Assembly (NCBI GenBank): GCA_004431415.1
Contig: QPMI01000192.1
Span: 1-64,000, forward strand
Source of the DNA: Cyanophora paradoxa
Taxonomy: Eukaryota; Glaucocystophyceae; Cyanophorales; Cyanophoraceae
Reading direction: 5' to 3'
DNA length: 64,000 bases
Part shown: piece by piece, positions 45,401 through 56,720 of the stretch
Layout of the letters: every line of letters begins with the position of its first letter
Position numbering within the stretch: the stretch's first letter is position 1
Made by a program: the position numbers and the translations under genes
Notes under the pieces: generated by a model
The model's database searches: none
Seen by the model: the letters and a program-made list of their open reading frames with translations, nothing else
Told to the model about the DNA's origin: nothing

Positions 45401-48400
45401 ATTATTGACGATATCAGTGGGCGATCTCGCTATTCATAATTCTTCTGCGTATAATGATGCGAGATTCGTTTTCTTCTCCAGACTCCAGCAATCGTACCGC
45501 TCTGCATGAACTCTTATATACGATCCGAGATAAGTAAGCTCGAATTCACCGTACTTATCATCATGTTGCCGTGTGCGTGTTTACCATGAAAGCGCTTTTT
45601 GTATATATACGTAGTGCGATTACCCTTTCCGGACTTCCTAATAGCGATACCTGCCTGCTTTGCGTCAAAGTGCGCACGACGTGCGCAACTCAAATTTATG
45701 CGGTAGCTGATCATGATTGTTCTCGCTCATGATCAGGCTCTTCTGGAGGCAGGCGCCGGAGACAGCATTCCACACGAATACAAAGTTCGCCTCGCCGCAA
45801 TGGGTCAGACCTCGCTGCAGATCATCGCCTCTGGCGCCCATCATTCCACTCCCGCGAAATTCGACGACTGCATTTGGGAGACTGCCACATTGCTCTTCCA
45901 GGCCACCCGCCTGATCGTAGGTTCGCGTGCGCTCCCTTCGAATTCACGACCACCTCCCGCGTTCGAAAGCCCGCCCACGTGCATGCGCACCCCCAACCGG
46001 CGCCTTGATCAGAGCGCACGAATGTCGACCCCAACGTGCGCGATTCAGAGGGCCGCACTCCGCTGCACCTCGCCGCCGAGAAAAACTTCTTCAGCTCCTC
46101 CGAAATCCTTCGGGTGCATAGTATAAGTATCTCGGCTTAAGCTTAAGCTTGCTGGGCCGGCGCCGCACGAACTCGTCCCGTTTCGCCATGCGCATGCCGC
46201 TGAGACGCTTGTGAGCCGTTGAGCCGTCACGTATGCGCGCGCGCAGGCCCTCCTCAAGGGCGGCGCGGGGCCTCTCGAACTCAACGCTACGGACCGCAAG
46301 CACCGGTGCGTGTGTGCGTTTACGCATATACACGCGTACGGCGCAGCTTGCACGTCTCACGCGTACGCGCCGAAGCACGCCGCTGTACGCGGCATGCGAG
46401 GCCCGGTGCACCGCCAGCGTCGTCGCCCTGCTGGAAGCTGGGGCGGACCCTATGCTCAAGCCTCCCGGCTCCCGTCCCGCTCTGATCATGCTCTTTAAGG
46501 TGCGTCTTCATTGCAAGCCGCGGAAGAACCTGATTTCCGAAGATTGTATGTGCGTTTTTCGTAGCCCACGGGCGCGCGCGACGGCGTCACAGACACAGTG
46601 CGGGTTCGAATTCTTTGAATTCTGTATATTGTAAAACTTGCATTCGAACTCTGTCTTGTCGCTGAGCTTGAAATCGGCCACACAGAGGGGAATGGCACTG
46701 AGTATCTTCGTGGCGAAACATGCAACCCAAAATTCGATCGAACTACCCGGTCTAGATCTGTCTGTTGTTCGGATCTTTCGGAGTCGACTTGACGCCATTT
46801 GCAATTGTGTCGCAAGCGCAGACGAGACTGGACGAAACCTTCTCCACTACTGCGCGCTAAGGGTTGGCCCCGGCCTGCTGCAGCCGTGGCGCATTCGCAG
46901 ACTCGTAATGATCATGATCTATTGTGCATCCCCCCCACACAAAGGAATCGGGATCGGCAGCTATGGAGATGATGGGGTCCTTGAAGTACCGAAGTAAGGA
47001 ACCGATCTCTTTGGCCCGAGCCCTGGAGAGCAGGACGCCTTCAGGTCCGCTCCAAGTGAACAATGTATATCAATTACTGCGGCGCGAGCCTGAAATTACA
47101 CCATGATCAGGCCGGACGCCGCTTATGACGGCGATAGCTGAGAACAATCAAGATGCTTTCGAGGCTTTTCTCCCCCTCTCGGATCCCCTTGCGGTTGTTC
47201 GTCCTTTCCTCTCCCAAATGGATATCCCTATACCCTGTCTAGTCTTCGCCCTACAAATCGCATCGATATCTCAGGATGCAGACGGGGCGACGGCGCTTCA
47301 TATGTGCATAAATTCGAGACAATGGAAGGCGAGCACTCTAGCTCTACTTGTTCTGCATCTCCTCTTGCGACCGATCGCAGATGATGGAAGAGATCTTGCG
47401 CAGATTCCCGAGGGTATGTGTGTGCTCTAAATTACAACACCCATTACATGTACACACGTAATTCTCTGACGTTCCCTCGAGGCGGCGAATGGAACAGACG
47501 GTTACGGCCGCACAGGGCTCCATGTGTTCTTGAGCGAGACATGGGTCGCGGACGAAAGGGGTTGGCTACTCAGAAGCAACCTCGCTCATCTCACCGACGT
47601 CACCATCCAGGCGAGGTCGAGCTCGCTTGCGAACGAAATGATTTTAATCTAACCTTCGGATGTACGTGTTGCAATTGCAGGATTGTCGTGGACAAACGCC
47701 GGTTCTCGCTTGCGCTGTCATTCGCTTAAGCTTGCCAGCACGCAATGGCCTCGACTGATACCTCGTGCTCCGCAGCTGCACGTTGCCGCACGCCATGGGT
47801 GCCAGACCAACAGTAAGAAGGCGGTCCTACTCGAACTCCTGAAGGACCAGAAGGCGCGTTCATGGCGCCGGCTGCAGCTCCGGATCCGCCCGAGAGGTTT
47901 TATGCCACCGGCCCGTGCGCAGGCCACCGAGGCGCTCGCGATCCAAGACAAGACGGGGGCCACTCCCCTCCACATCGCAGCTCGCGTGCGCCTCGCCGCC
48001 CGCGCGGCGCGGCGCCGCGCTGCCGACTTAAGCTTAAGCTCTCCACAATTGACGACGCCTAAGCCTCGCTTGTGATCGAAATCGAAATCGAAATTCTTGA
48101 ACTTAAGCTTATAAATTAAGATCGCGATCGAAACCGAAATATTAATCAAAATTGAACGTGATCGAAATCGAACCTCGAACTTGAAACGCAGTGGTGCGGC
48201 GGCAACGCGGAAGGCGTGCGGGCGATGCTGGAGGCGGGGGCCCCAACGGCGGTCCGCGACGACCGCGGGTGCCTCCCCAGCGAGGTGACCGCGATTCGAT
48301 TCGACGTATTTGCCCGCCTCTAGCTTCGGCTCCGTGTCGGCGTCGCAGCCTTAGAGGCCCGCGCCGCTGATCATGACCACGAGGTTGTGCGTGCCGCGCC

Positions 48401-48637
48401 GCAGGTCGGCTTCGAGAGTGCCCGGAGGGTCATAGAAGGCAGGCGCCTCTCGTTCACGCGCAAATCAAAGATCGCCGCGTTTCGTTCTGCTAACACAACG
48501 CAGAATTTACGCAGAACTCGAAAGCGGAAAAAGGGCGGGATCTGGATCTGGAGGCAACGGAAGAGATGGCCATAGACGAGATGGAAGAGGGTCCGGGGGC
48601 AGCGAAGCGCGCGAGGCACTCTCCCGTCCAGCCGTAG
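42473..48637 (+). CDS. F-box / leucine-rich / ankyrin-repeat protein, many exons
   Basis: ATG at 42473 opens an exon (MASCSEHPQIASHGQ) that splices in frame to an F-box, PDDILVKIFSRVAADRAAD then RASRRFRALSRQPELWESP (about 42715-42840). LRR-like exons follow: NLVHLNLCYVSVTVRFLRDL (about 43137) and RLEQLDLSRTTCTE / LPALRELFL (about 43533-43633). From about 44.1 kb ankyrin-type exons follow: STGGTVFLDAMARGRFAAAR, ILLDMGADPTIK, KDGSTALHAAAKA, DSEGRTPLHLAAEK, TPLYAACEA/LLEAGADPMLK, DGATALHMCINS, DKTGATPLHIAAR, MLEAGAPTAVRDDRG. The end is DLDLEATEEMAIDEMEEGPG, AAKRARHSPVQP (possible NLS) and TAG 48635-48637. An SCF-type substrate receptor for ubiquitin ligation is the likely role. It might instead be two genes split near 43.8-44.1 kb. 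The last intron (48439-48503) has a GC donor. Confidence 0.75.
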
Positions 48638-49153
48638 CGGGCCTGCAGCTGCAGCTGCATGCGCAGGACGATGTCGCTGTTCAATATGATGAATCGCGGC
48701 GCCGGCAGTCTTGCGTCTTGCCTCGCAATCGCCGTCCCGGGTCCCTTGCCTCGCAATCGCAATCCATGTTTAGTTCTGTAGAGAACCGTTGACTCAGTGA
48801 TCATGAATCGTTATATATCATGATCATACATATATATGCATATGATCCAGTAGTAACTGCGATCATGATCATGACCACATGTCGCATCGCCGAGCACTGA
48901 GCAGTCTAGAGCCCTATAAAAGCCCCTCATGATCACGAATTCGAAATGAAAGCCACTCATGATCATGATCACCTCCGGATCCAGACTCAGATATGCAGCT
49001 CGGCCCCCTGTTTCCGCGATTGCCTGGCATTTACAGAGTCTGATCCTAACTACGCTAGAAACTGCAGATGGCATCGATGGCATCGATATCTGAATAAATA
49101 ATCCGCGGCGGCGCCCCGCGGGCTCCGCCCAGCGCCGGGCGCCCGGCGGCCGC
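48638..49153. other. Convergent intergenic region rich in TGATCATGA palindromes
   Basis: No gene seen. GATCATGATC-type palindromes occur at about 48799, 48820, 48862 and 48957-48971 in an AT-rich background, with a CTGCAG cluster near 48641-48660. Confidence 0.6.
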
Positions 49154-52100
49154 CTACACGTCGAATCGAGTCACGGGCGACGAGCCCGCCCCCGCCCCCG
49201 CCCCCGCCGCGGCTCCGGCTCCGGCCCCGGCGCCCGCTCCGCTTGCGCCGAAGTTCACTGCGGGGCGCCCGTCGCGTCGGCGGGCGGGGCGGGCGCTCGC
49301 GCTCGCGGGGCGGGGCGGGGGCCGGCCGCGCGCACGGAACATCGGGGCGCCGCCTGCGGGGCCTGGAGGCTCACAGCGCCCGTCGAGTAGGCGGCCCGCG
49401 GCGGAGCCGCCACGTGCAGCAGCGGCGGCGTCTTCGCAGGCGGCGGCGGCGGCGGCGCCGGCGCCACCCGCGCCCCGTCCCCTCCCCCTCCCCCGCCGCT
49501 GCTGCCGCGCTCCATGAGGCGAGGAGCCGGGAGGAAGGGAGGGAGGGAAAGGCGGGCTGGGGCGGGGGTACCGGACGTGCTCGGCGCGGTTGGCGGCGGC
49601 GATGCGCTCCGCCGCGTCACCGGCGGCCGCCGCCCCGTCGCGCTTCTTCGTGATCGTCCAGCCCCCGCCCCACGCGTCCCTGCACGGCCCGGCCCGGCCC
49701 GGCCCGGCTCAGCTCGAGCAGAGGCGGGCGGCTCGGCCCGAGGCGGCGGGGCGGGAGGGGGCACCGCATGCCGCCGCGCATGGAGCGGCCGGCGGACTGG
49801 ACGCCCTCGCGGAAGCGCGAGGAGATGCCCCGCATCGACCGCCCGATCCGCGCCGTGATGTTCCCCGCCCTGCGAGAGAGGAAGAGGGCGAGCGGTCGGC
49901 TTGAGACGGGCGAGAGGAAGGGAAGCAGGAGCTAGACAGCTTGGAGCCAGCGAGCGCGAGCGAGCGGCCGGGCGCTCTGTTGCTAGCTTCGAGGGGAGGA
50001 CGAGGGAGGAAGGAAGAGAGGAAGGGAAGTAGGAGGCGTACCCGGCGAGGAGGGTGCCGACGAATCCCCTGTACTCCCCCATGTCCATCCCCATCGCCTT
50101 CGCCTGGGCGATCTGACGGGAATTGTCTGGGGGGTACGGGGCCGAAGGAGGGGCCGGGGGCGGGGCGGCACCTTCGTTCGCTGGTCGCGGACGTACCACC
50201 AGGCGGCGCCGCCGCAGAGGCCGACGAGGAGGAGGGTACCCCCCACGACGCAGACGACGATCACGACCGTCTTTTGCGTCGCGGTGAGGCCTGCGGGGCG
50301 GGGCAAGGGCGGTGAGGCGGGCCGGGGCGGCCGAGGGGCCGAAAAGAGGAGAAGAGAAGTATGGCGCTGGGCCGCACCGACGGTCGGCTCCTCGCCGATG
50401 TTGATGGGCGTGGGGACCGTCAGGGCCGGCAGGCGGTGCGCCGCATCGGTCGGCGTCACTGCACCGGAGGGGGGGGGGTACGCGTCAGTCGCGATCTTGC
50501 GCCCCAACCCCTCCCCCCACGGGAGCGCACGGACGAGGTACCCCCCCGAGAGGGCGAGGTCCTTGGGGACCGCCAAGTCGTACGTCGTACCCTGCCGACC
50601 CCGCGCTCGCAAGGGGGGGGGGGGGGGGGGGGGACGGGGGAAGGGGGGAAGGGGGAAGGGGGTCGCACGGAAACGTCCGTCGCGACCTCGCGCCGGAACG
50701 CGCCGCCTGTACCCCACTCAGGCGCGAGCCGGGCGGGGCTGGGCGGGCGCGGCCGGACCCTGGTTCTCGATGGCGAGGGTCCAGCGGAGGGCGGGTACAC
50801 TGGTCTGCCACGCCACGCGGATCGTCTTCCCGGGCTCGAGGTACCCCCCAGGCGCCGGCGATGTGAGGCTCACAGTTGCCGCTGGCCCACGCTGGTCAGG
50901 AGGGGGAGCGGGCGGGGGAGGCGAGGCGGGGCAGGGAGGGGGTACCGACGACGGAGCAGGGTATATCCTTGAAGGTCTCCGTTGTGGAGCCCGAGCGACG
51001 CGCCTAGGCGGGGGATCGGGCCGGGTACAGGAGGAGGAGGCGGTGGGTGTACGGCACCAGGACGCGGATGGCGGCGGCGCTGGCCCCCTGCGCCGAGAAG
51101 GGTACAGTGATCGTCGCGTTCCCGTTCTGCAGGATGAAGTCTTAGCACGGAGGAGGGGGGCGGGAAAGAATCGGGGGTACGGGGCTTCTTCTTCTGACCT
51201 GGCCGAGGCCGGTGCGGAGGACGGTGACGTCAGCGCCGGCGACGAAGGCGATCGTGACGTCCGACGGCGCAGACATGGACCACTGCGGCGAAAAAGGGGG
51301 TATGCGTCAGCAGGGCCGGAGGGGGTAAGGGGCGGAGCGGGAGGTACCTGGAGATAGTGGGAGGAGAGGGGCAGCAGGGCGGGGTTGGCCTTTAACAGGG
51401 CAGGCAACTCTGCAACCAGCACGTCGCCTGTACCCCCCGCGCGCGGAATGCACGTCAGACGGGGCGAGGGAGTGGTGGGGGAAGGAACCGCACGGGAGAT
51501 GGAGAAGGGGAGGCTGGTGTACCCCACTGACTCGGGGTCGAGCTCGCTCGTCACGCGGACCTGCGGGGGTACGGGATTAAATTCGAGGGGCGGAAAAGGG
51601 CCAGAAAGGCGCAAAGGGAGAGAGTTGGGGGGTAGGGGTATAGGCGCACGAAAAAGGCCGGCCCCTCGCGCTCGGGTACGGTGAACTCGACGCTGCGGGG
51701 GGACGGGCGGCGTCGGCGGGGCGGGGACCGGGGGTACGGGGCGCGACCGACGGGGGGTAGGGCGCGCCTGCCGATGTACTTGAAGGCGTTGGAGGGGTCG
51801 GCCCTCCAGCCGGGGTCCGCGAGCGTTTGCAGGGGCGCCGCGTCGCAGGCGTACCCCCCCGCGACCGTCGCGTTCTGGACGCACAGGTGCAGGCTCACCT
51901 GAGGGGGGGAGCGGGGTTCGCGGGGAGTCAAGGGGGGGGGGCGGAGGCTTCTGGGGGGTACGGCGGCCCGGCCGACCTTGTCGATGCCGATGCCGATGGA
52001 GGGCGAGCCGGGCGAGTCGGCGCGGGGCGCGAGGGGTACGGCCACCGACATGAAGACCTTGTACGAGCTGCGCGGGGGGCGCGTGAGGCCGGCGGGGGCG

Positions 52101-52926
52101 GTGGGGCGAAGGCCCTGGCCCGGGGCGCAGGCGCGGGCGGCACCTCCCGATGAAAACTCGGGCTTCAGAGAGGGCCTCAACCTTCAGCGGGGCGGCCTGC
52201 GCGGCGGGCGGGCGGGCGAGTAAGGGGCGGGCCGGGGCGGAGCGGGGCGTGCGGGGCATGCGGGCGGGGGCGGGCCTGCGGGGCGAAGATCTGGGTCGTG
52301 GACGTCACGCCGGCGTTGCCGGCGCCGTTGACGCGGACGCGGAGGTAGTATTTCTGGCTGAACGTGACCGGGTAGTCGCTCGGCTTGAAGTACCACTGAG
52401 GGAGGGATGGCGAAAGGCGGGCATCGCAGAGTCAGCCGCCGCCGCTCTCTCCGCGCGCGCGCAGAGAGGCGGCGCGGCGCGCACGTCGAAGACGTTTGGG
52501 GCGGCGTCCGAGAACGGCCAGTCGGTCTGCAGCGTGTACTTGGCGCTCCCCGCCCCGTCCTGCGGCGCGGCGCGGCGCGCTCAGGCGCCTGAAGGCTGGG
52601 GCGCGGCCGGGCGGGCGGGCGGCCCGCGCTGGCTACCTCGAAGACCTCCAGCCTGGCGGTTCCCGACATGCCATTGACCGTGAACTCCACCTTGTAGGTC
52701 GTCCCGCGGTTCTTTCGGGCTCGCTCGTTAGCTAAGGGCGCGGAGACTGGCAAAGCAGGCCCGGGCGCACTGTTGTGATGGCCGTGTTGAAATTGGACTG
52801 CTGCCGCGTCTCGGGGGTAGTGAACACCACCAGCGCGGTCGCGGACGCCGATGCAAACAAAGAACAGATGGAAAGGGCTGCTAGCGCGCGTAGGAGCGCC
52901 TCCCTTCTCCTCCTCCGCCTCTCCAT
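49154..52926 (-). CDS. Type I membrane protein with signal peptide and KRE9/KNH-like ectodomain
   Basis: Starts at 52926 (CAT on the plus strand) with a basic run and hydrophobic signal peptide (ALLRALAALSICSLFASASA). The ectodomain is beta-strand-rich: YKVEFTVNGMSGTARLEVFE, DGAGSAKYTLQTDWPFSDAA, TFSQKYYLRVRVNGAGNAGV, SSYKVFMSVAVPLAPRADSP, VSLHLCVQNATVAGGYACDA. Near 50780-50860, SLTSPAPGGYLEPGKTIRVA and RWTLAIENQG, then YDLAVPKDLALSGGYLVRAL, resemble KRE9/KNH-type Ser/Thr-rich domains of cell-wall proteins. One membrane span (VVIVVCVVGGTLLLVGLCGG, about 50200-50262) precedes a cytoplasmic tail (ITARIGRSMRGISSRFREG, ITKKRDGAAAAGDAAERIAA) and a Gly/Ala C-terminus ending SPVTRFDV. Function unknown, probably surface or wall associated. 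At least one GC donor follows TQIFAPQ. Confidence 0.75.
50613..50633 (+). repeat. Homopolymer G21 (C21 on the coding strand) in an intron
   Basis: Twenty-one consecutive G lie in an intron of the type I membrane protein gene. Similar runs of about 20 G lie at 40252-40270 in the TPR gene. Confidence 0.85.
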
Positions 52927-53295
52927 CTACACTTGGCCTGCCTCCTCCGCGTTAGCTTGTAGGCTGTGGCTTAGCTATCTTCAGCAATGAGGCGGCCGAT
53001 CTACGCCGGACGAGGCTGGAAGGCAAGCTGACGCGGGGGAGACCACGAGGAAGGTTGCGAGCGCTGGCTATGCTGGGCAGCACGGCTACGCGTTACGGCG
53101 GGTGTATGCAGCCAATTGAAAGCTGATCTGGACCTTTTGGTGGGGCGCCGGCAGGCAACAGTTTCGCGTAGCCCTGTACCCTGTTAATGAGACCCCCCCC
53201 GGGGGGGCGGAGGGCTGGGGGACGAAAGTTGACCTGGCCTTGAAAAGTTTTAGCGCGTGTTTGACGCAGGCGTGCAGCCTGCTGAGCCCGCCGGC
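52927..53295. other. Divergent upstream region, 369 bp
   Basis: Separates two oppositely directed start codons (52926 minus and 53296 plus). Contains a GC hairpin CCCCCCCCGGGGGGG near 53190-53206 and no convincing ORF. Confidence 0.5.
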
Positions 53296-55690
53296 ATGGC
53301 GGGCTCGTCAACTCTTTGTGGTCTGCTCGACCACCAGGCGGCTAGGCAGCCACAGCACCGAACCGGAAGCCCCAGCGCGGCAGTGTCACAGCCGCCCTCC
53401 CCAGCAGGCCGATTCTCGGCCATCGCCTCGAATGTTCCTCTGCTAGCTAGTGCGCTCTCAACTCCGCGGCTGCCGGCTGGCGTCGAGCGGTTCGAAGCAA
53501 CACTTGACCGCTACGTTTCCGCGCTCCGAGGGTCGCTCCAGGTGCGCTGCGACTCTACGAGCGCTTGGCGGCCGCCAGAAACTCCAAGTATGCCTTCAAG
53601 TATTGGAAGTGACCGCTCCGCACCGCAGGCGCTCAAGAGCGAGCACGGCGAGATCAACGGCACGCAGGCGACAAGCCCGCAGAAGCGGACCCCCGAGAAG
53701 CGCGTCGCCCACCTGCTGGAGGAGATGAGGCTGGAAGTTTTGGGCCGCTACATCACTCTCTATGCGGAGGTGCGTTCCCGGAGCGTTTCTGTCCGCTGCC
53801 GCGTGACTTGCGCGCGCGCAGAGCACGAACAACGCGAGAGAGGCGGCGGGCCCGCGGGGCAGGCTATCCCAGACCGACAGAGAGACGAGCATCCGAAAGG
53901 AAGATCTGGAGGCGGACAGGACGGATCCGGCGGCCCCGCCGGCGGCGGCCCAGCGGAGCTCTTCAGCCTCGTCGGCGGCGGCCCCGGAGGAAGCGGCGGG
54001 AGCGGCGGGGCCGGGCACGTTTGCGCGGGAGCTCCACGCTGTGCGGGCCGAGGCGGAAGCCTCCAGGGCGGCGGAGGTGGCGGCGCGGGCGGAGCTGGCG
54101 GCGGCGCGGGCGGATGCGGAGAGCGCGCGGCGGGGGCGCGAGGGCGTCGAGGGGCGGCTGCGGGCGGCGGAGGGCCGCGTGCGGACGCTGGAGAGCAACC
54201 TGGATTTCGAGCGGCGGGCGGCGCGGGAGGAGGCGGCGGCGCGGGCGGCGCTGGCGGAGGAGCGGTCAGCCCTGGCGGCCGAGCGGGAGACTCTCCTCCG
54301 GGAGCGGGCCGGGCTCGAGGAGGCCCTGAGGCGGGCGGGCGGCGGGCCGCCGCCGCCGCCGCTGCAGCGGAGCCACGGGCGGCGGCGGCGGGCGCGGGGC
54401 CGCCCGACCCAGCGGGAGACGTCGCAGGGCGAGCGGAGCTGCGGCAGCGGCAGCGACTCGGATAGCGGCCCGGAGCTGGCGCCGGCGTCGGCGCCGGGCC
54501 CTGCGCGGCGCCCGAGCACGCGACGGCCCCCGACGAGCGGCTGCCCACGCCGCCCCGCCCCGCCGGCGGAGACGGACGCGGCGCCGGCGCCCTCGCCGCA
54601 CCTCCGCCTCCTCCGCCGCCGCCAGTGCCGGCGGCGCCCTGCGAGCGGTGCGCGGAGGCCGAAGGCCAGCTGCGGGCCTCGCGGGCGCGGGTCGCCGAGC
54701 TGGAGGCGAGCGTCGGCATCATGGAGCGAACCACGCGCGGCCTGGCCAAGAAGGCGAGCGAGGGGGCCCGGATGACCCCGCGCCCCGCCCTGCCGCCATC
54801 CCCGCGCTGACGCCGGGGCGGCGCAGCTGCACAAGTACGAGTCGGACATCCGGTCGCTCTGCGCGATCTTCGAGAAGGAGCGCGCAGCCATGCGCGAGCG
54901 GGTGCGCCGGCGCGGGCGAGGCGGGGGCGGTGCGGCGCCGGGCCCGGACTGACGGTGGCGGTGCCGGCGGCGGCGCAGATCCGGTTCCTGTCCGAGTCGA
55001 ACCCGGAGCGGGCGGGGGCGCCGGGCCGCCGGCGGTGGAGCAGCAGGCGCTGCCGCCGGCGCTGGCGATGGCGCGGCAGCACCGGCGGCGGGCGCGGGCG
55101 CCGCCGGGGGCCGCCATGCTCCAGGCGCCCCCGAGGGGGAGGGCGAGGAGGGCGAGGGCGAGGGCGAGGGCGAGGGCGAGGGCGGCGGGAGCGGAGCGGA
55201 CGGGGCGAGCGAGGACTCGCGGGGGACGACGTCGCCTGTGGGGCGCTGCCTCAGCAGCAGCTGCTGCGACGCCGCCTCCGACCCCGCCGAGTCGCCCACC
55301 GGCGCCGCCGCCGCCCCCGCCACGCCCGGAGCGACCCCGCCGCCGCTGGGGGGCGGGCCCGTGCACCTGGGCAGCCCCGAGGAGGGGAGCGACCCCGCGG
55401 CCCCGGCCTCGGCCCCCGGCCCCGCCCTGTCCTTGATCTCGCTCCCGCCGCCGGAGGCCGCTCCGCCGCAGGCCCAGGTGGAGGGCAAGCCGGCGACGGG
55501 TACGGAGTTCCGGCGCTCGTGGAGCGCGGACTGGGCGGCCTCGGGGATGGTCTGGATCGCCCGCAAGGGGGCGACGTACCACCGCCGCGAGTCGTGCCGC
55601 CTCGCGCGTGGCTCCGGCCTGGGGCCCCTCGTCCACGTTCCCCTCTCCTCCCTCAACCTCGAGTCGTACCAGCCGTGCCTCTTCTGCTGA
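53296..55690 (+). CDS. Coiled-coil protein with C-terminal YHxxxC...CxxC zinc-binding-like motif
   Basis: First in-frame ATG is 53296 (MAGSSTLCGLLDHQAA). The exon continues to ERFEATLDRYVSALRGSLQ, then after an intron ALKSEHGEINGTQATSPQKR and LLEEMRLEVLGRYITLYAE. A long Ala/Glu/Arg coiled coil follows (about 54020-54340: ELHAVRAEAEASRAAEVAAR, RTLESNLDFERRAAREEAAA, ERETLLRERAGLEEALRRAG) and a second coil, EGQLRASRARVAELEASVGI to about 54760. A further exon reads LHKYESDIRSLCAIFEKERA. A Glu-Gly repeat (55132-55190) precedes the last domain, GMVWIARKGATYHRRESCRL ... LNLESYQPCLFC, TGA 55688-55690. The final H-C-C-C spacing recalls small Ada-type metal-binding modules found at protein C-termini. 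Function unknown. Frame in the GC-rich 54.35-55.1 kb part is uncertain. Confidence 0.7.
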
Positions 55691-56720
55691 CGTCGACGCG
55701 GTCCGAGTCGAGCCCTGCGTCTCTCTTTTTACCTTTTCCCTCCGAGCGCCAGACACGCGCGCCCGATTTTGTTTCAAGCAGACTTCGCACCATGCTCTGT
55801 AGTCATCGACTTTAGATAGTTTGGCTGTTCTGTTACCTGGACTTGTGTAGGGGGTAGGTAACCCATTTTTCTCACTCTCTGTTGTACGCTAGAGTTCTCG
55901 CCCTCTTTTATGGGGAGGCAGATCCAATTCTGAAACCATAGAACCTGTATTTCTTCAAGACTTTTCGACGCATGAGGCTACGTATACAGGCCAGTGCTCA
56001 GCTGCTGCGGTTGGGCGCCGCAAGCTAGCGCTATAGCGTCCGCTATCGCTAGCGTACGGCGAACTTCTACAGCTCGCGTCGCCTCGCGATACTCGATCAT
56101 GATCAACGACTCGCGCGCGGCGCCGCGGCGCGCGCGCGTCGCCGCGGTGCGCCCGAGCTGCGCATGCGCGCATGCGCGCATAAGAAGTTCGGCAAATTCG
56201 AATTCGATCGCGATCGATGTGGATCATCGGATCGAATTCGAAGCTCGAGGCCTAGGAACGTTCATGATCCGATGATCATAATCAGGATTCGTATACCGTA
56301 TACCGTTTACGTAGCAAGCACTAGCACTAGTACGTAGGTACACTGGGGCCATTCCTCGCATCGCTGCAGCTGGCAATGCCTGGCATTCGCTGCAGCTGCC
56401 AGCCTGCCACAGCCTGCCAGGCTGCAGGCTGCAGCGCTTGCGCATGCACCAACTTGGCAAGTTGCATGAACTTCGGAACTTGCATCAGCGCTAGCCTCCG
56501 AGGCTCAAGACGCGGGTGAGCCCGGCCGCGGGCGTACGCGTTTAATTTGCATGTAAATGCAAAAACTGTAAAGTCCACGACGAACTATGAAAAGTGCTTT
56601 CTCGCGCCAGGGGGTACGCCTCGACGCCCCGGGTACGACCGTTCAGTGGTGCGGTGTCTCAGTTGTCCGGGTCGCGTTTGAGAAGTCAGCTTCCCTCCCA
56701 CATCCCTCTCCTCTTCTACA
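55691..56720. other. Intergenic region before the RRM gene
   Basis: No gene seen. Palindromic CGCATGCGCGCATGCGCG lies at about 56160-56178, CATGATC/GATCATGATC sites at 56096-56104 and 56262-56282, and CTGCAGC/CCTGCCA motifs are dense at 56363-56432, similar to 38335-38430. The 3' part is the RRM gene promoter and 5' UTR. Confidence 0.6.

Noticed and set aside
53596-55656. 686-residue minus-strand ORF
   Set aside because: Antisense shadow of the Ala/Glu/Arg coiled-coil exons on the plus strand, whose termini and last domain are coherent.
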